DNA from: Pseudomonas sp. LS1212
Lineage (GTDB): Bacteria; Pseudomonadota; Gammaproteobacteria; Pseudomonadales; Pseudomonadaceae
Assembly (NCBI RefSeq): GCF_024741815.1
Contig: NZ_CP102951.1
Coordinates: forward strand, 4,354,001 to 4,418,000
Direction of reading: 5' to 3'
DNA: 64,000 nucleotides
Positions 11,901 through 19,324 of the stretch are shown piece by piece. The notes beneath the pieces are model-generated. The model did not search any database. It was not told where the DNA came from and worked only from the letters and a program-made list of their open reading frames with translations. Position 1 is the first letter of the stretch. Every line of letters begins with the position of its first letter. A program made the translations under genes and the position numbers.

Positions 11901-13450
11901 TCGAGGCTGGTGCCGGTCAGGCTCAGGTTGCCCTGGGCGACCAATTCACCGCCTTGCTGATTGAGGGTGGCAATCTCGGCGGTAAGGTCCGCCTTGCTGG
12001 AAATACGCCCGCCGGCGTTGCTCACTTCATTGACCTTCAGGCTCGTCGCGCCGCCACCGCTGACCAGGCCACCCTGGCCGTTGAGTAAGCGGTCGGCGGT
12101 CACACCCAGGCTGCCGGTGCCAAGCACGCGGCCTTGATTGCGGTTGTCCAGGGTCGATGCCGTGACTTGGGTACGGTTTTGCGCGCTGAGGGTGCCGCCG
12201 CTGTTGTCGAGGGTCTGGCTCACGCGGGCGTCGAGATCGCGGCTGGCGATCACGCTGCCGGGGTTGCGCAGGGTCTGTGCTTTCAGGCTGACGTCGCCCG
12301 TGGCGTTGCGGCTGTTGTCGGCATTGACGCCGGCTTCGATGATGCCGTTGTTGGTCAACTGGCCGCCGGCGCTCAGGGTGATGCTGTCGCGAGCCGCGAG
12401 GCTTTGCTGGTTGGTTAGGGCGCCCTGGGTCTGGACGCTGACGGCGCTGCCGGCGTAGACCGGTCCCTGCGCGTCGAGGCTCGCAGCCTTGAGATTGACC
12501 GCGGCGCCAGCAGCCGTCTGGGCGATGCTCAGGTGGCCGTTGGCATCGATCTGGATATCACCGCCACTGGCGGCCAGGTTGCCCGCCAGTTTCACCCCGA
12601 CCCCAGCTTCGGTGCCCACCAGTTTGATCGCCCCGGCGTACATGCCGCCCAAGGCCGAGGAGTCGATGGCCAGTTGCGGTTTGTCACTGCCATCATCGGC
12701 CCGGGCGGTGGCGTTGAGAGTCTGTGCGTTGACGTCGTTGCGTCCGGCCACGATGGTCAGGTTTTTCGCCTGGATCTCGGCATTGATTTTCGCGCTGCGG
12801 GTGATGATTTCGAAGCTGTCGACGTTGTTGGCGTTCAGCCCGACGCCGTCGATGGAGACGCTGCCCTGATCGACCTGAAAACGATCGAGGCGACCATTGT
12901 CCAACACTGGTTTGCCGGTTGTCAGGGTCACGCGCGGGGTGTTGATGAAACCGCAGCCGTTGCAGCTGATGCCGTAGGGGTTGGCGACGATGACGCGAGC
13001 CGATTGCCCCGCCACTTCGGTGTAGCCGCGCAACTGGCTGGGGCTGCCGCCGTTGACTTCGTTGAGGATGGTTTGTGAGGCGACTTGGTTGGTGAGGTTG
13101 GGATTGCCGACGATGATCCCGCCCAATTGCGTCGCGCCGGTCTGCGCCGCGACGTTGTTGAGGATCACACCCTGGGTGCCGACGTTGTAATCGTGAAACT
13201 GGTTATGGGATAGACCGCTGCCATTGGGGGTGGCGATGTTGATGATGGGTACGCCGTTGCCCGCCTGACCGAGACTGGTGCCTGGCGCACTGACGACGAT
13301 GCCGTCCGCCTGAGCCAGCAGCGGTTGCCAGAACATGACGTTGGCCAACAGGAATGCCAACCCGCGCTTGGGCATCCCGCAGAAACGCTCGCGAGAAATC
13401 AGGGCAGCAGAAGGCTGGCGAGCCAGAAAGGCAACGTGGCGAACGTCCAT
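2987..13450 (-). CDS. cdiA: CdiA contact-dependent inhibition exoprotein (two-partner secretion)
   Basis: CdiA is a very large surface exoprotein of 3487 residues that delivers a C-terminal toxin to touching cells. The N-terminus has an extended signal region ending near QPLLAQA. It is followed by the TPS secretion domain with the motifs NPNL and NPYGI (residues ~80-180). FHA-1 repeats built on LDN/NQGG units fill ~300-1440. An AT-rich, cysteine-containing section (~1440-1720) occupies the place of the receptor-binding domain. A YP-like domain with YLIETNPVLTDL follows at ~1843. FHA-2 repeats (GRD/LSAGRD units) reach ~2840, then a helical pre-toxin region with a glycine-rich hydrophobic hairpin, then a toxin of ~114 residues. 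No VENN motif was found. The toxin tip carries RIRYYTQEVP and RVHPKSINGQ and its activity is unknown to me. Export needs CdiB, which is broken just upstream. Confidence 0.95.
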   Translation of the reverse strand: MDVRHVAFLARQPSAALISRERFCGMPKRGLAFLLANVMFWQPLLAQADGIVVSAPGTSLGQAGNGVPIINIATPNGSGLSHNQFHDYNVGTQGVILNNVAAQTGATQLGGIIVGNPNLTNQVASQTILNEVNGGSPSQLRGYTEVAGQSARVIVANPYGISCNGCGFINTPRVTLTTGKPVLDNGRLDRFQVDQGSVSIDGVGLNANNVDSFEIITRSAKINAEIQAKNLTIVAGRNDVNAQTLNATARADDGSDKPQLAIDSSALGGMYAGAIKLVGTEAGVGVKLAGNLAASGGDIQIDANGHLSIAQTAAGAAVNLKAASLDAQGPVYAGSAVSVQTQGALTNQQSLAARDSITLSAGGQLTNNGIIEAGVNADNSRNATGDVSLKAQTLRNPGSVIASRDLDARVSQTLDNSGGTLSAQNRTQVTASTLDNRNQGRVLGTGSLGVTADRLLNGQGGLVSGGGATSLKVNEVSNAGGRISSKADLTAEIATLNQQGGELVAQGNLSLTGTSLDNRNGGLVGAAKALTVRVDNVDNRAGEISSATGVKVFGQHLNNSDGGKVIAGTELGLTVTNVVNQAEGLLFSRSSATFNGLSLDNGSGTIRALSVLDIRLDGALSNLGGLISSEGLLTVGAGSLDNSGGTLTSRDKLDLTVAGLLDNQNQGLISATTSLNINSAALNNQNGGALLGSAIAIDFGNASGDLNNAAGLITTAGQLSIGHLRDLNNQGGEISSSQSYNLAGRTLDNRAGKLISSQQLDLDGTTVLNQNGLISGWEGLGVAAGSLDNRNNGTLSSRNGDLAVSVDGALLNSGAGALVSQKTLTVNAASLDNSNAGILQSGSDQTLTVSDLLNNAQGGLIDSGAALTLQAMALDNSSGSISAQQALGFTGTSLDNSSGSLIGNGAVTLDLLGALTNTSGKLASAGPLLLQRASQINNQGGQLASQGLMTLLTGGLDNRNRGTVAATEQLTLTATGAVQNSADGLIYSQNGGLQLQAASFANSKGTLQSQGDLGVNVTGDIDNQSGRILAQSGDLNIKAVNLDNRGGVLSSLQAAFTAHITGVLKNGYDLTNNNQGGITQAQRLSLTALAGIDNRGGRIAAQSGDAIINSGNIDNRSGGLYAEGRIAVTGNSLDNSAGQIAGNRVDLSLAGVLNNRLGIIESDSTLTLNAASLDNQTGQLRALGTSGTTRFLIGGLFDNRNGNLESANTDLTLAAGGFLNTGGTLLHVGNGTFDITTANVINAGGSLVTRGGLTLNANSWTNSSVIQAGRLNVNVNTFSQTASGQLLASTSLVGTGVNWNNDGLIASDGSLYLGLAGTYAGNGRVSSLGSLTLEAGQLYLPATASIAGGGATQVNVGGLLTNLGRLTSANSLTVNAGTLNNYGTLASAAKLQINATTLLNDAGALIFSGGDMAIRANSITNKLSDIYSMGRVGIARDVNGARSALLENISGVIESAGDFSIRADTIVNDRANFSVASELYSSAIGIRCYNCDSPGTRYTGEKDSHFVWAQKYRSIVVADENSKAGSLFSGGNLDVQGGSFKNHNSTVGAVKDISISVANFENAGSALGDYVDLKCLDYPTHSVDVFEGLIEYNKYNDAEYNKDFHFWTTAGQESMVAPEAYTCCGPPREHSVFQRFGTITLNFGGGHDIKRTLHLGDSLYSSGLRTEAPAVIKNASVFAEQRVVAAGTSFVPAVIQAGGNVTINASNKISNGVERSWAAPVTGNNRNASTGAAGTGTPTIIQVNRQLPPDLAQQQVNPLALPGFNLPTGQNGLFRLSGQGATAVDNGPQSWTLGGASVGAAQRQQALPDARGRGINTSAPDGQTGPLSVAKVQGLLGSTQSKPHKYLIETNPVLTDLKQFMSSDYLLSNLGYDPDQSAKRLGDGFYEQRLIQQAVVARTGQRFIDGQASDEAMFRYLMNNAIASKNALNLALGVSLTAAQVAALTHDIVWLETAEVNGEQVLVPVLYLANANNRLAANGALIQGSDVTLIAGHDLNNAGTLRASSSLAARAGNDLVNSGLVEAGERLDLLAGNTLSNKAGGLIAGRDVSLTSISGDVINERSVTGFDFSHEGKSQHRDYLDSASRIEATHDLTIDAGRDFSSIGSVMQSGRDTEIHAGRDINISSLQERSSDTYGSRYLNEQITQQGSSLSAGRDMVMDAGRDLTAIASRIDATRDMALSAGRDVTLASAANESHRYGKTKKVTAQEDHVQQQSTTLNAGGDISISAGQDLAVVGSQVQGAGSVALDAERDVSILSAQNEDYSFYSKKTKGSFGRSKSQQRESYDSTNVASVIQAGKDLTVNVSQDSQGAISLNGGRHVAVVGSQLKAGNDLLVGGQGNISVLSAQEAHGSSYSKSKSGFGGLSKSGQAQLNTATTQVGSELSAGNDVVVAAGKDIVLNASQMRGERDVELRAGLLDPSGDVTLGAANDSAYSYNDKYKNKVGLSLSDNFLSVASKDNAGQESTRSDSVGSQVSAGRDALVRASRDVNVVGSGIAAERNLTVGAGRDVNILAGENSQDQRQWKTEKRVGVAVDSDRNGFTDFAGAEQLNNKDRSAQGTAVSSQLVAGQDINVQAGRDYNQQGSDLAAERDIKLRAGRNLSIDTASEYSLQEESRSRERQGLTANVSHNVGNTVDALSSVGKGDNNISKGSSVLGAVDAANQFTSGPTTSAHFGPSRQTSSDSYESQGNSPSSLSAGRDITAIAGNTINIKGSQLDAGRDITLVGKDITLGVAHGVDGSVSKNTRSQGGINGQTSSGSARVGVGGSRGEAAEEQWQGSSTPSQLQAGRDITLDAANDLTLIGTQVKAGRDIDLHAGNDLNIRAAQNDSDNQSNRHSGSGEVGIAVGGKDLISVYASVDMGRGKLERDGQKQQEAYLFAGDQLRFNSGNDTTIAGATLRGKDVIGRVGGNLTVASLPDTGEVSGKQLDVSATVSVGLAGGSLSGSVGTGKATGKTDWVEQQTSITAKDKLDIRTENHTQLDGALIASDSGNLKLDTNTLGFRDIEGVDKEHNYYINVGGSWGWSGGDSKAATANTITTDGSMEGRGERGGTAWSVSGYNYEKDREQIVRATVGAGDIVVRNDAQTGQDSSAGLNRDINKAYEVTKDHEEQTDLYISKSSLEGVAHPTETAERWGNELQYYDQAAIANFDQAGALISGTLNQLDTLLHPGLPASAVKAGGEEIVGQALDALIAAGYSRQEARDILSNPQVRNGVLAELKKINDLKPADLEQAQNGLIAAGIDLAGAIELAPTDVNAEGPTVQQQVLDKAVKINNYLQEHPDQINAVNIILAAAQGPKGVITYALNEVLSGSPLGEKFVELNNLAGQRLAEEIEGRPLDPANPGERQLIGGGVLMAGFVLGIVGEKAAGRVVGAKGTAAVSSEAASVNAQAALRAKLSGLQKAQQTAAVTKTLPDGRIRYYTQEVPARTEGTTRGASFATEYSPATGSTRQWMESYDHSGNVIRVHPKSINGQPVSAQHYPPTGAELESWK

Positions 13451-13475
13451 GTCGAGAATCTCGGGAAAGCGAAAA

Positions 13476-15130
13476 TTAAATGAACAGGTCCATACGGAAG
13501 TAAATCGGCGCTTCGCGCTCGGTCAGCGCATCCGGTCGTTCCAGGGAATGGGCAAAGGTCACGCTGGCGGCCAGGTGCTGGCCACGGGCGAACAGCTCGA
13601 CCGAGTTACTGGACATGCGCCCGTGTTGCTCGCCGTTGAAGCGGTCGCCGCGAATCACACCCTGGTCGTAACCGAGGCTGGTGCCATATTCGGCGAACGC
13701 GGGGCGCAGCCATTCCAGAGTCACCGGACGGCTCCAGCGCAAGTCGGTGCGCCAGTAGCCGCCGCTGTCGCCGGACAAGGATTGATCCTTGTAACCGCGG
13801 ATCGACGACTGCCCGCCAAGGCTGGTGCGTTGCGGGCTGAACAACACGTCTTCGCTGCGCTGGCCGGCCATCAGGCTGCTGAAGCTGAACGACTCGCCCC
13901 AAGGCATCGGCGCGTTCGACGTCCAGGGCAACGGCGATCCAGGCCCCGGCGAGCCGGACGCGCGCTACCGCAAATACACCGCCACCGTGAGCTACTTGCA
14001 GCCGTTCAATTGATGCCGAACTGCGCTTCGCTGAGGCGATTGCTGCTCAGCGCCAGCTTGCTGTCTTCGATGAAGTTGTTGGTGCGCAGGTAGGCCAGGC
14101 CGGCGCTGAGGGAGGTCTTGCTCATGGCGTCGCGGTGGATCACCCCCTCGGCGCGCAGCTGATGGTTCTGGCTGTCGCCGGTCTGCTTGAAGTTGAAGCC
14201 GTTGGCCTGCGCCTGGGAGCGGTATTCACTCTGGCTGTAGGTGTAACTGAAGTTCCACCAACCCCACGGCAGATTGTAATAGAGCATGGCATTGTTGGAG
14301 GTGTGCTGGTGATCGGTCATCGCATCGTGACCGCCACGCAGCATCAACTGATCGGCCAGGCCCAGCGGGCTATCCCAATCCAGGGTGGTGCCCCACTGCT
14401 GTTCACCGGTGCTGCGCTGGCCGTCGTTGCTGCGCGACAAGCCCGTGCGCCAGGGCTTTTGCGGGGTGTTTTTGACCAGCACTTCGCTACCGCCGACGGC
14501 TTTGCCAGGGACCAATTCCATCTGTGCCTGATTCGACGGCAGACGGTTCAGTTGATCGACCAGTTGTTCGATCTCGCGCAGGTTGAGCAAATCACCGGTC
14601 TTGCCGGGAAAAGCCATCGCCAGTTCACGGTCCGACAGCTGGCTGCCGTCCACGCCCTTCAAGCCTTCGAGCTTGCCCTCAACCACCAACACCCTCAGGT
14701 GGCCACTGGATAGATCCTGTTGCGGCAGATAGGCGCGGCTAGTCACCAGGCCTTTCTCGATGTAGTGATCGGTGATGACCTTGAGCAATTCGTTGAGCTG
14801 AGTCACGCCCAGGCACTGGCCGATATAGGGTTTGAGCAAACGCTCGCGCTCAGCGGCAGACAGGCTGTCCGCGCCCTTGAGCTCAATGTCTTTGATGGGG
14901 AAACAGCGGGTATCGGCAGGGGCTGTGGGTGCTGTGGGCGCAGCTTCTTTGCCGGGTAGTTCCTTGAGTTCTTCGAGACGTCGGCGCTGTTCTTCGAGGA
15001 GTCGATCCTGGCGGTCGCGGATCAGGTCTTGTTCACCGGGGGTGGGAATGGGGGCGGCGTGGGCCAGGTTCAGCGGACTTAGACACAGCAAAGCCAAGCA
15101 CAACCTCGCCACGAGGGCGGGTGGGTACAT
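13476..15130 (-). pseudogene. cdiB: CdiB (TpsB) outer-membrane transporter, broken by an internal inversion
   Basis: CdiB is the outer-membrane barrel that exports CdiA. The 5' part (15130-14006) encodes a signal peptide, a POTRA region (CFPIKDIELKGADSL, VITDHYIEKGLVTSRAYLP) and the first strands of the barrel, ending FGIN then stop. The 3' part (about 13900-13476) resumes at WGESFSFSSLMAGQR. It contains the conserved SSIRGYKDQSLSGDSGGYWR loop and ends in YFRMDLFI, a normal barrel terminus. The missing middle is present but lies on the opposite strand at 13900-14011. The pieces together are near the usual TpsB length of about 560 residues. The gene as given cannot make an intact transporter. 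Confidence 0.9.
13903..14017 (+). other. Inverted internal segment of cdiB
   Basis: Read on the plus strand, 13900-14010 encodes QGIGAFDVQGNGDPG and then RYRKYTATVSYLQPFN. This is the TpsB sequence expected between the two minus-strand parts of cdiB. The segment is bounded by GGCATC (13903-13908) and GATGCC (14012-14017), a 6-bp inverted repeat enclosing 103 bp. Turning it back joins the first boundary in frame (AQFGI to GAFDV) but leaves a TGA at the second, so a simple flip does not fully restore the gene. A loss of roughly 15-20 codons near the first junction is likely. Confidence 0.85.
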
Positions 15131-15237
15131 GTTCGATCCCTCGACACGACGAATGATATCAATATAGTGGCACCATGTTAGATTGCCATCATTCTGACGT
15201 CAATCGAATGAACTACCATTTATCTGGAGAATCGGCT

Positions 15238-15310
15238 TGGAAGCTCGCGAAAGGTTCGGAGCCGCTTTTTTTCGCGGCCAGGGCCGCTCCCACAAGTTTG
15301 TCAGCAATCT
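15238..15310. repeat. Degenerate REP-like sequence
   Basis: This intergenic stretch includes TTCGCGGCCAGGGCCGCTCC followed by CACAAG. It resembles a diverged Pseudomonas REP unit. It lies in the 340-base gap between cdiB and the DUF2058 gene. Confidence 0.5.
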
Positions 15311-15321
15311 GAAACCCCGCT

Positions 15322-15468
15322 TGAGCGGCAATGCTGTTCACTTAAGCCGCAGCTAGATAGTTTTTGGACTGCCGACCTACGGTGTAAGCCAGAAAAAACG
15401 CCGCTATCCCAAACTGGGTACGCGGCGTTTTTCCTTAACTGAACAGCATTGCGCTTGAGCGGGGTTTG
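15322..15468. repeat. MITE-like element with ~33-bp imperfect inverted ends
   Basis: The left arm 15322-15355 (starts AAACCCCGCTTGAGCGGCAA) and the right arm 15434-15468 are imperfect inverted copies; both carry the AATGCTGTTCA word. The enclosed ~78 bp include a terminator-like hairpin. No coding sequence is present. The size and the paired arms suggest a small non-autonomous element; no target duplication was identified. Confidence 0.55.
15393..15433. terminator. Bidirectional rho-independent terminator
   Basis: The stem pairs AACGCCGC with GCGGCGTT. It has an A run on one side and a T run on the other, so it can act in both directions. It lies just downstream of the DUF2058 gene on the minus strand. 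Confidence 0.8.
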
Positions 15469-15472
15469 TTGT

Positions 15473-16021
15473 TTACCACATCAGGTCATCAGGGATCTGA
15501 TAGGCCGCATACGGATCATCCGCATCCGGCGCTTCGGTCGAGGTGTTGAGCAGGACGATACGACGTGGGTCGCGTTCCTGGATCTTCACTGCCGCTTCAC
15601 GGGGAATCACTTCATAACCGCCACCATGGTGCACGATCGCCAGCGAACCGCTGCTGAGCTTGCTGCGCATCAGGCTGTTGACCGACAGGCGCTTGACCTT
15701 CTTGTCGTCAACGAAGTTGTAGTAGTCCTCGGTGGCCAGCTTCGGCAGGCGCGACACTTCGATCAGTTGCTTGATCTGTGCGGCACGAGCCTTCTGCTCG
15801 GCCTTTTCCTGCTGCTGGCGGTTGAGCTCCTGGTCGCGCCTGGCCTTTTCAGCCATGGCCTCCTGGGCCGCACGCTGCTGGGAGTCATCGACTTCGACCT
15901 GGCCTTTGTGCTCCAGGCGCTTTTGCTTCTGTTTCTCTTTGCTGACCTGCTTGACCTGCTTTTGGTTGACCAGACCGGCTTTCAGCAATTGGTCACGTAG
16001 GGAAAGGCTCATGGTGCTCAC
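15473..16021 (-). CDS. DUF2058 family protein (YaiL-like)
   Basis: This 182-residue protein matches the DUF2058/YaiL family. It opens with SLRDQLLKAGLVNQKQ and has a long, charged, coiled-coil-prone helix (residues ~25-85, rich in K, Q, E and A). It closes with a compact domain containing VKRLSVNSLMRSKLSSG and IVHHGGGYEVIPREAA. It is cytoplasmic, with no signal or membrane segment. Its molecular function is not established; nucleic-acid or ribosome association has been suspected from its basic helix. It is 16 bases downstream of mazG on the same strand and probably co-transcribed. A strong hairpin terminator follows. Confidence 0.9.
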   Translation of the reverse strand: MSTMSLSLRDQLLKAGLVNQKQVKQVSKEKQKQKRLEHKGQVEVDDSQQRAAQEAMAEKARRDQELNRQQQEKAEQKARAAQIKQLIEVSRLPKLATEDYYNFVDDKKVKRLSVNSLMRSKLSSGSLAIVHHGGGYEVIPREAAVKIQERDPRRIVLLNTSTEAPDADDPYAAYQIPDDLMW

Positions 16022-16037
16022 TCACTTATGCAACGGC

Positions 16038-16871
16038 TCAGCCACAGCTGGGCTGGTTCTTTTCCTGACGTTTGGCTTCGCCCCACAGAGCGTCCAAATC
16101 TTCGAGGGTGCAATCTTCTATGGGACGCTGGGTGTCGCGCAATGCCTGTTCGATAAAACGGAAGCGTCTTTCGAACTTGGTACTGGCACCACGCAGCGCG
16201 GTTTCCGGGTCGACTTTCAAGTGGCGAGCCAGATTGACCACCACAAACAACAGGTCGCCGACTTCCTCGGCGATGGCCTGGCCATCGTTATCGGCCATGG
16301 CTTCGAGCACTTCATCGAGCTCTTCACGTACCTTATCCAGCACCGGCAAGGCATCCGGCCAGTCGAAACCGACCTGCGCCGTGCGCTTTTGCAACTTGGC
16401 TGCGCGCGACAAGGCCGGCAGCGCCACCGGCACGTCGTCGAGCAAGGACAGCTGCTCAGGCTCCGACGCCTTTAGCGCGCGCTCCTCGGCCTTGATTTCT
16501 TCCCAGCGCTGCTTGACCTGGGCTTCGTCCAGCCGCGGGGTATCGGCCGGGGCATACAGCTCACCGGTAGGGAACACGTGCGGATGGCGACGGATCAGCT
16601 TGCGGGTGATGCTATCGACAACGCCGGCGAATTCAAAGCGGCCTTCCTCCTGCGCCAGCTGGCTGTAGTAGACCACCTGGAACAAGAGATCGCCCAACTC
16701 GCCCTGCAAATGCTCAAGATCGCCGCGCTCGATGGCGTCGGCGACCTCGTAGGCCTCCTCCAGGGTGTGGGGCACGATGCTGGCGTAGTCTTGCTTGAGG
16801 TCCCACGGGCAGCCGAACTGCGGGTCGCGCAGGCAGGCCATCAGGTGGAGCAGGTCTTCGAGTTTATACAT
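16038..16871 (-). CDS. mazG: Nucleoside triphosphate pyrophosphohydrolase MazG
   Basis: MazG hydrolyses NTPs and dNTPs to the monophosphate and PPi, cleaning aberrant nucleotides and damping the stringent response. The protein has 277 residues with two MazG domains. The first shows GCPWDLKQDYASI and the metal-binding EEAYEVADAI...GELGDLLFQ pattern at residues ~20-65. The second shows ELDEVLEAMADND and EEVGDLLFVVVN in the last third. The length is normal. It sits between relA and the DUF2058 gene, and the relA neighbourhood fits its link to (p)ppGpp physiology. A REP pair separates it from relA. Confidence 0.96.
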   Translation of the reverse strand: MYKLEDLLHLMACLRDPQFGCPWDLKQDYASIVPHTLEEAYEVADAIERGDLEHLQGELGDLLFQVVYYSQLAQEEGRFEFAGVVDSITRKLIRRHPHVFPTGELYAPADTPRLDEAQVKQRWEEIKAEERALKASEPEQLSLLDDVPVALPALSRAAKLQKRTAQVGFDWPDALPVLDKVREELDEVLEAMADNDGQAIAEEVGDLLFVVVNLARHLKVDPETALRGASTKFERRFRFIEQALRDTQRPIEDCTLEDLDALWGEAKRQEKNQPSCG

Positions 16872-16900
16872 CCAACATCTCTCTTTGATTGGACGGCCCC

Positions 16901-16963
16901 ATCGCTGGCAAGCCAGCTCCTACAGGGACCGCGTACCCATGTAGGAGCTGGCTTGCCAGCGAT
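16901..16963. repeat. REP pair (REPIN) between relA and mazG
   Basis: Two inverted copies of the REP core face each other. ATCGCTGGCAAGCCAGCTCC begins at 16901 and its reverse complement ends at 16963. Together they can form a 63-base hairpin typical of fluorescens-group Pseudomonas. Confidence 0.9.
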
Positions 16964-16969
16964 TCGATC

Positions 16970-19213
16970 TCAAGGCGTACGATTACGCCGGGTCTCGATG
17001 ATGTTCGGCAACTGGGAAATGCGCCCCAGCAACCGGCCCAATGCATCGAGCCCCGGAATCTCGATCGTCAGCGACATCAGCGCCGTGTTGTCTTCCTTGT
17101 TCGAGCGGGTGTTGACCGCCAGCACGTTGATCCGCTCGTTGAGCAAGACCTGGGAGACGTCACGCAACAGCCCCGAGCGGTCGTAGGCACGGATCACGAT
17201 GTCCACGGGATAAGTGAGCACCGGCACCGGCCCCCAACTGACCTGGATGATCCGTTCCGGCTCACGCCCGGACAATTGCAGCACCGAGGCACAGTCCTGG
17301 CGGTGGATGCTTACCCCACGCCCCTGGGTGATGTAGCCGACGATGGCATCGCCCGGCAGCGGCTGGCAGCAGCCGGCCATCTGCGTCATGAGGTTGCCGA
17401 CGCCCTGGATCTGGATATCGCCTCGCTTGCCCGGCTTGTAACCGGTGGCCTTGCGCGGGATCAGTTCCAGTTGCTCGTTGCCACGCTCCGGCTCGACCAG
17501 TTGTTGCGCCGCGTTGACCAGGTGCGCCAGGCGCAGGTCGCCCGCACCGAGGGAGGCGAACATGTCCTCGACGGTCTTGAGGTTGGCCTTTTCCGCCAGC
17601 CGCTCGAAATCAACCTGCGGCAGGCCCAGGCGATTGAGTTCGCGCTCGAGCAGGGTCTTGCCGGCGGCAACGTTCTGATCACGCGCCTGCAGCTTGAACC
17701 AGTGAACGATCTTGGCCCGCGCCCGCGAGGTGGTGACGTAGCCCAGGTTGGAGTTCAACCAGTCACGACTCGGGTGGCCGTGCTTGCTGGTGATGATCTC
17801 GACCTGTTCGCCAGTCTGCAGGCTGTAGTTCAACGGCACGATACGCCCGTTGATCTTGGCACCGCGGCAGTTGTGGCCGACTTCGGTATGCACCCGATAG
17901 GCGAAGTCCAGCGGCGTCGCCCCCTTGGGCAGGTCGATGGCATGCCCGTCCGGGGTGAACACGTAGACCCGGTCCGGCTCGATGTCGATGCGCAACTGCT
18001 CGGCCAGGCCGCCGATATCGCCGAGTTCTTCGTGCCACTCGAGAACCTGACGCAGCCAGGAAATCTTCTCTTCGTAGTGATTGGAACTGGACTTGACGTC
18101 GGTGCCCTTGTATTTCCAATGCGCGCAAACCCCCAGCTCCGCCTCTTCGTGCATGGCATGGGTACGGATCTGCACTTCCAGCACCTTGCCCTCGGGACCG
18201 ATCACGGCGGTGTGCAGTGAGCGATAGCCGTTTTCCTTGGGGTTGGCGATGTAGTCGTCGAACTCTTTGGGGATGTGCCGCCAGAGGGTGTGAACGATCC
18301 CGAGCGCGGTGTAGCAGTCGCGCATCTCCGGCACCAACACACGCACCGCGCGCACGTCGTAGATCTGGCTGAACTCCAGGCCCTTGCGCTGCATTTTTCG
18401 CCAGATCGAATAGATGTGCTTGGCCCGGCCGCTGATATCGGCCTTGACGCCGGTCTCCAGCAACTCGTTCTGCAGCTGGGTCATGACCTCGGAAATGAAG
18501 CGCTCGCGATCCAGCCGCCGCTCGTGCAGCAACTTGGCGATCTGTTTGTACTGCTCGGGCTCCAGGTAACGGAAGGACAGGTCCTCCAGTTCCCACTTGA
18601 TATGACCGATACCCAAACGGTGCGCCAATGGCGCGTAGATATCGAAGACCTCACGGGCTACCCGATGACGTTTCTCGTCGTCGGCGCTTTTCACGGCGCG
18701 AATCGCACAGGTGCGCTCGGCCAGCTTGATCAAGGCCACGCGAACGTCGTCGACCATGGCCACCAGCATCTTGCGCAGGTTTTCCACCTGCGCCTGAGAA
18801 CCCAGCACCAGCGATTGACGCGGGCTGAGACTGGCGCTGATGGCGGCCATGCGCAGCACGCCGTCGATCAGCTTGGCGACCACCGAACCGAAACGCTGGG
18901 TGACCTCGGCCAGGGTGACCTTGCCTTCGCGCACGGAACGGTAAATGACCGCGGCGACCAGGGAATCCTGATCGAGCTTGAGGTCGGCGAGGATCTCTGC
19001 GATTTCCAGGCCTGCCTGAAAACTCGAAGTCCCGTCGGCCCAGGAATGCTTCGCCGTGTTGCCTTGCTTCTCGACTTGCTGAGCGTACTCGCAGGCCGCT
19101 TTCAGGGCTTCCCGGTCCAGCGCCAGATCGACGCTCACAACATGATCGAGCCATGCATCGAGATTGATACTGCCGTCGGTGTTGATCGGCTGGTGTGCTC
19201 TCACCTGTACCAT
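16970..19213 (-). CDS. relA: GTP pyrophosphokinase RelA, (p)ppGpp synthetase I
   Basis: RelA transfers pyrophosphate from ATP to GTP/GDP on stalled ribosomes to start the stringent response. The protein has 747 residues. The N-terminal pseudo-hydrolase domain lacks the HD pair that SpoT uses. The synthetase domain contains EFDDYIANPKENGYRSLHT (residues ~320-340). This is the RelA-type EFDD signature rather than the RxKD form of bifunctional enzymes. TGS (VFTPDGHAIDLPKGATPLDF), the CC/zinc region (QMAGCCQPLPGD) and a C-terminal ACT domain follow. The chosen ATG opens MVQVRAHQPINTDG, a typical Pseudomonas start. The gene is followed by mazG. Confidence 0.97.
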   Translation of the reverse strand: MVQVRAHQPINTDGSINLDAWLDHVVSVDLALDREALKAACEYAQQVEKQGNTAKHSWADGTSSFQAGLEIAEILADLKLDQDSLVAAVIYRSVREGKVTLAEVTQRFGSVVAKLIDGVLRMAAISASLSPRQSLVLGSQAQVENLRKMLVAMVDDVRVALIKLAERTCAIRAVKSADDEKRHRVAREVFDIYAPLAHRLGIGHIKWELEDLSFRYLEPEQYKQIAKLLHERRLDRERFISEVMTQLQNELLETGVKADISGRAKHIYSIWRKMQRKGLEFSQIYDVRAVRVLVPEMRDCYTALGIVHTLWRHIPKEFDDYIANPKENGYRSLHTAVIGPEGKVLEVQIRTHAMHEEAELGVCAHWKYKGTDVKSSSNHYEEKISWLRQVLEWHEELGDIGGLAEQLRIDIEPDRVYVFTPDGHAIDLPKGATPLDFAYRVHTEVGHNCRGAKINGRIVPLNYSLQTGEQVEIITSKHGHPSRDWLNSNLGYVTTSRARAKIVHWFKLQARDQNVAAGKTLLERELNRLGLPQVDFERLAEKANLKTVEDMFASLGAGDLRLAHLVNAAQQLVEPERGNEQLELIPRKATGYKPGKRGDIQIQGVGNLMTQMAGCCQPLPGDAIVGYITQGRGVSIHRQDCASVLQLSGREPERIIQVSWGPVPVLTYPVDIVIRAYDRSGLLRDVSQVLLNERINVLAVNTRSNKEDNTALMSLTIEIPGLDALGRLLGRISQLPNIIETRRNRTP

Positions 19214-19324
19214 CTTGCTTACCTTCCCTACGGCGCTTTTACGCTGCGCCTACAGTCGCTGGCTTTACCCCTGCTGGGCCGGCAGGGGTATGCGTTCACG
19301 CGCCAGTCGGATTAGACGAGCTTC

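Noticed and set aside
9392..12088. An 898-codon open frame on the plus strand inside cdiA
   Set aside because: It is antisense to the repeat region of cdiA. The long opening comes from GC-rich periodic codons; the translation is low-complexity and has no domain.
4900..12500. Regularly repeated short words that could suggest a CRISPR array
   Set aside because: The repeats are imperfect, in frame and code for FHA-type beta-helix turns (LDN, GRD units). There are no unique spacers of constant length.
13903..14017. A simple reversible switch restoring cdiB by flipping 103 bp
   Set aside because: Flipping gives an in-frame first junction but a TGA at the second, so a plain flip between the GGCATC/GATGCC sites cannot yield a full gene.
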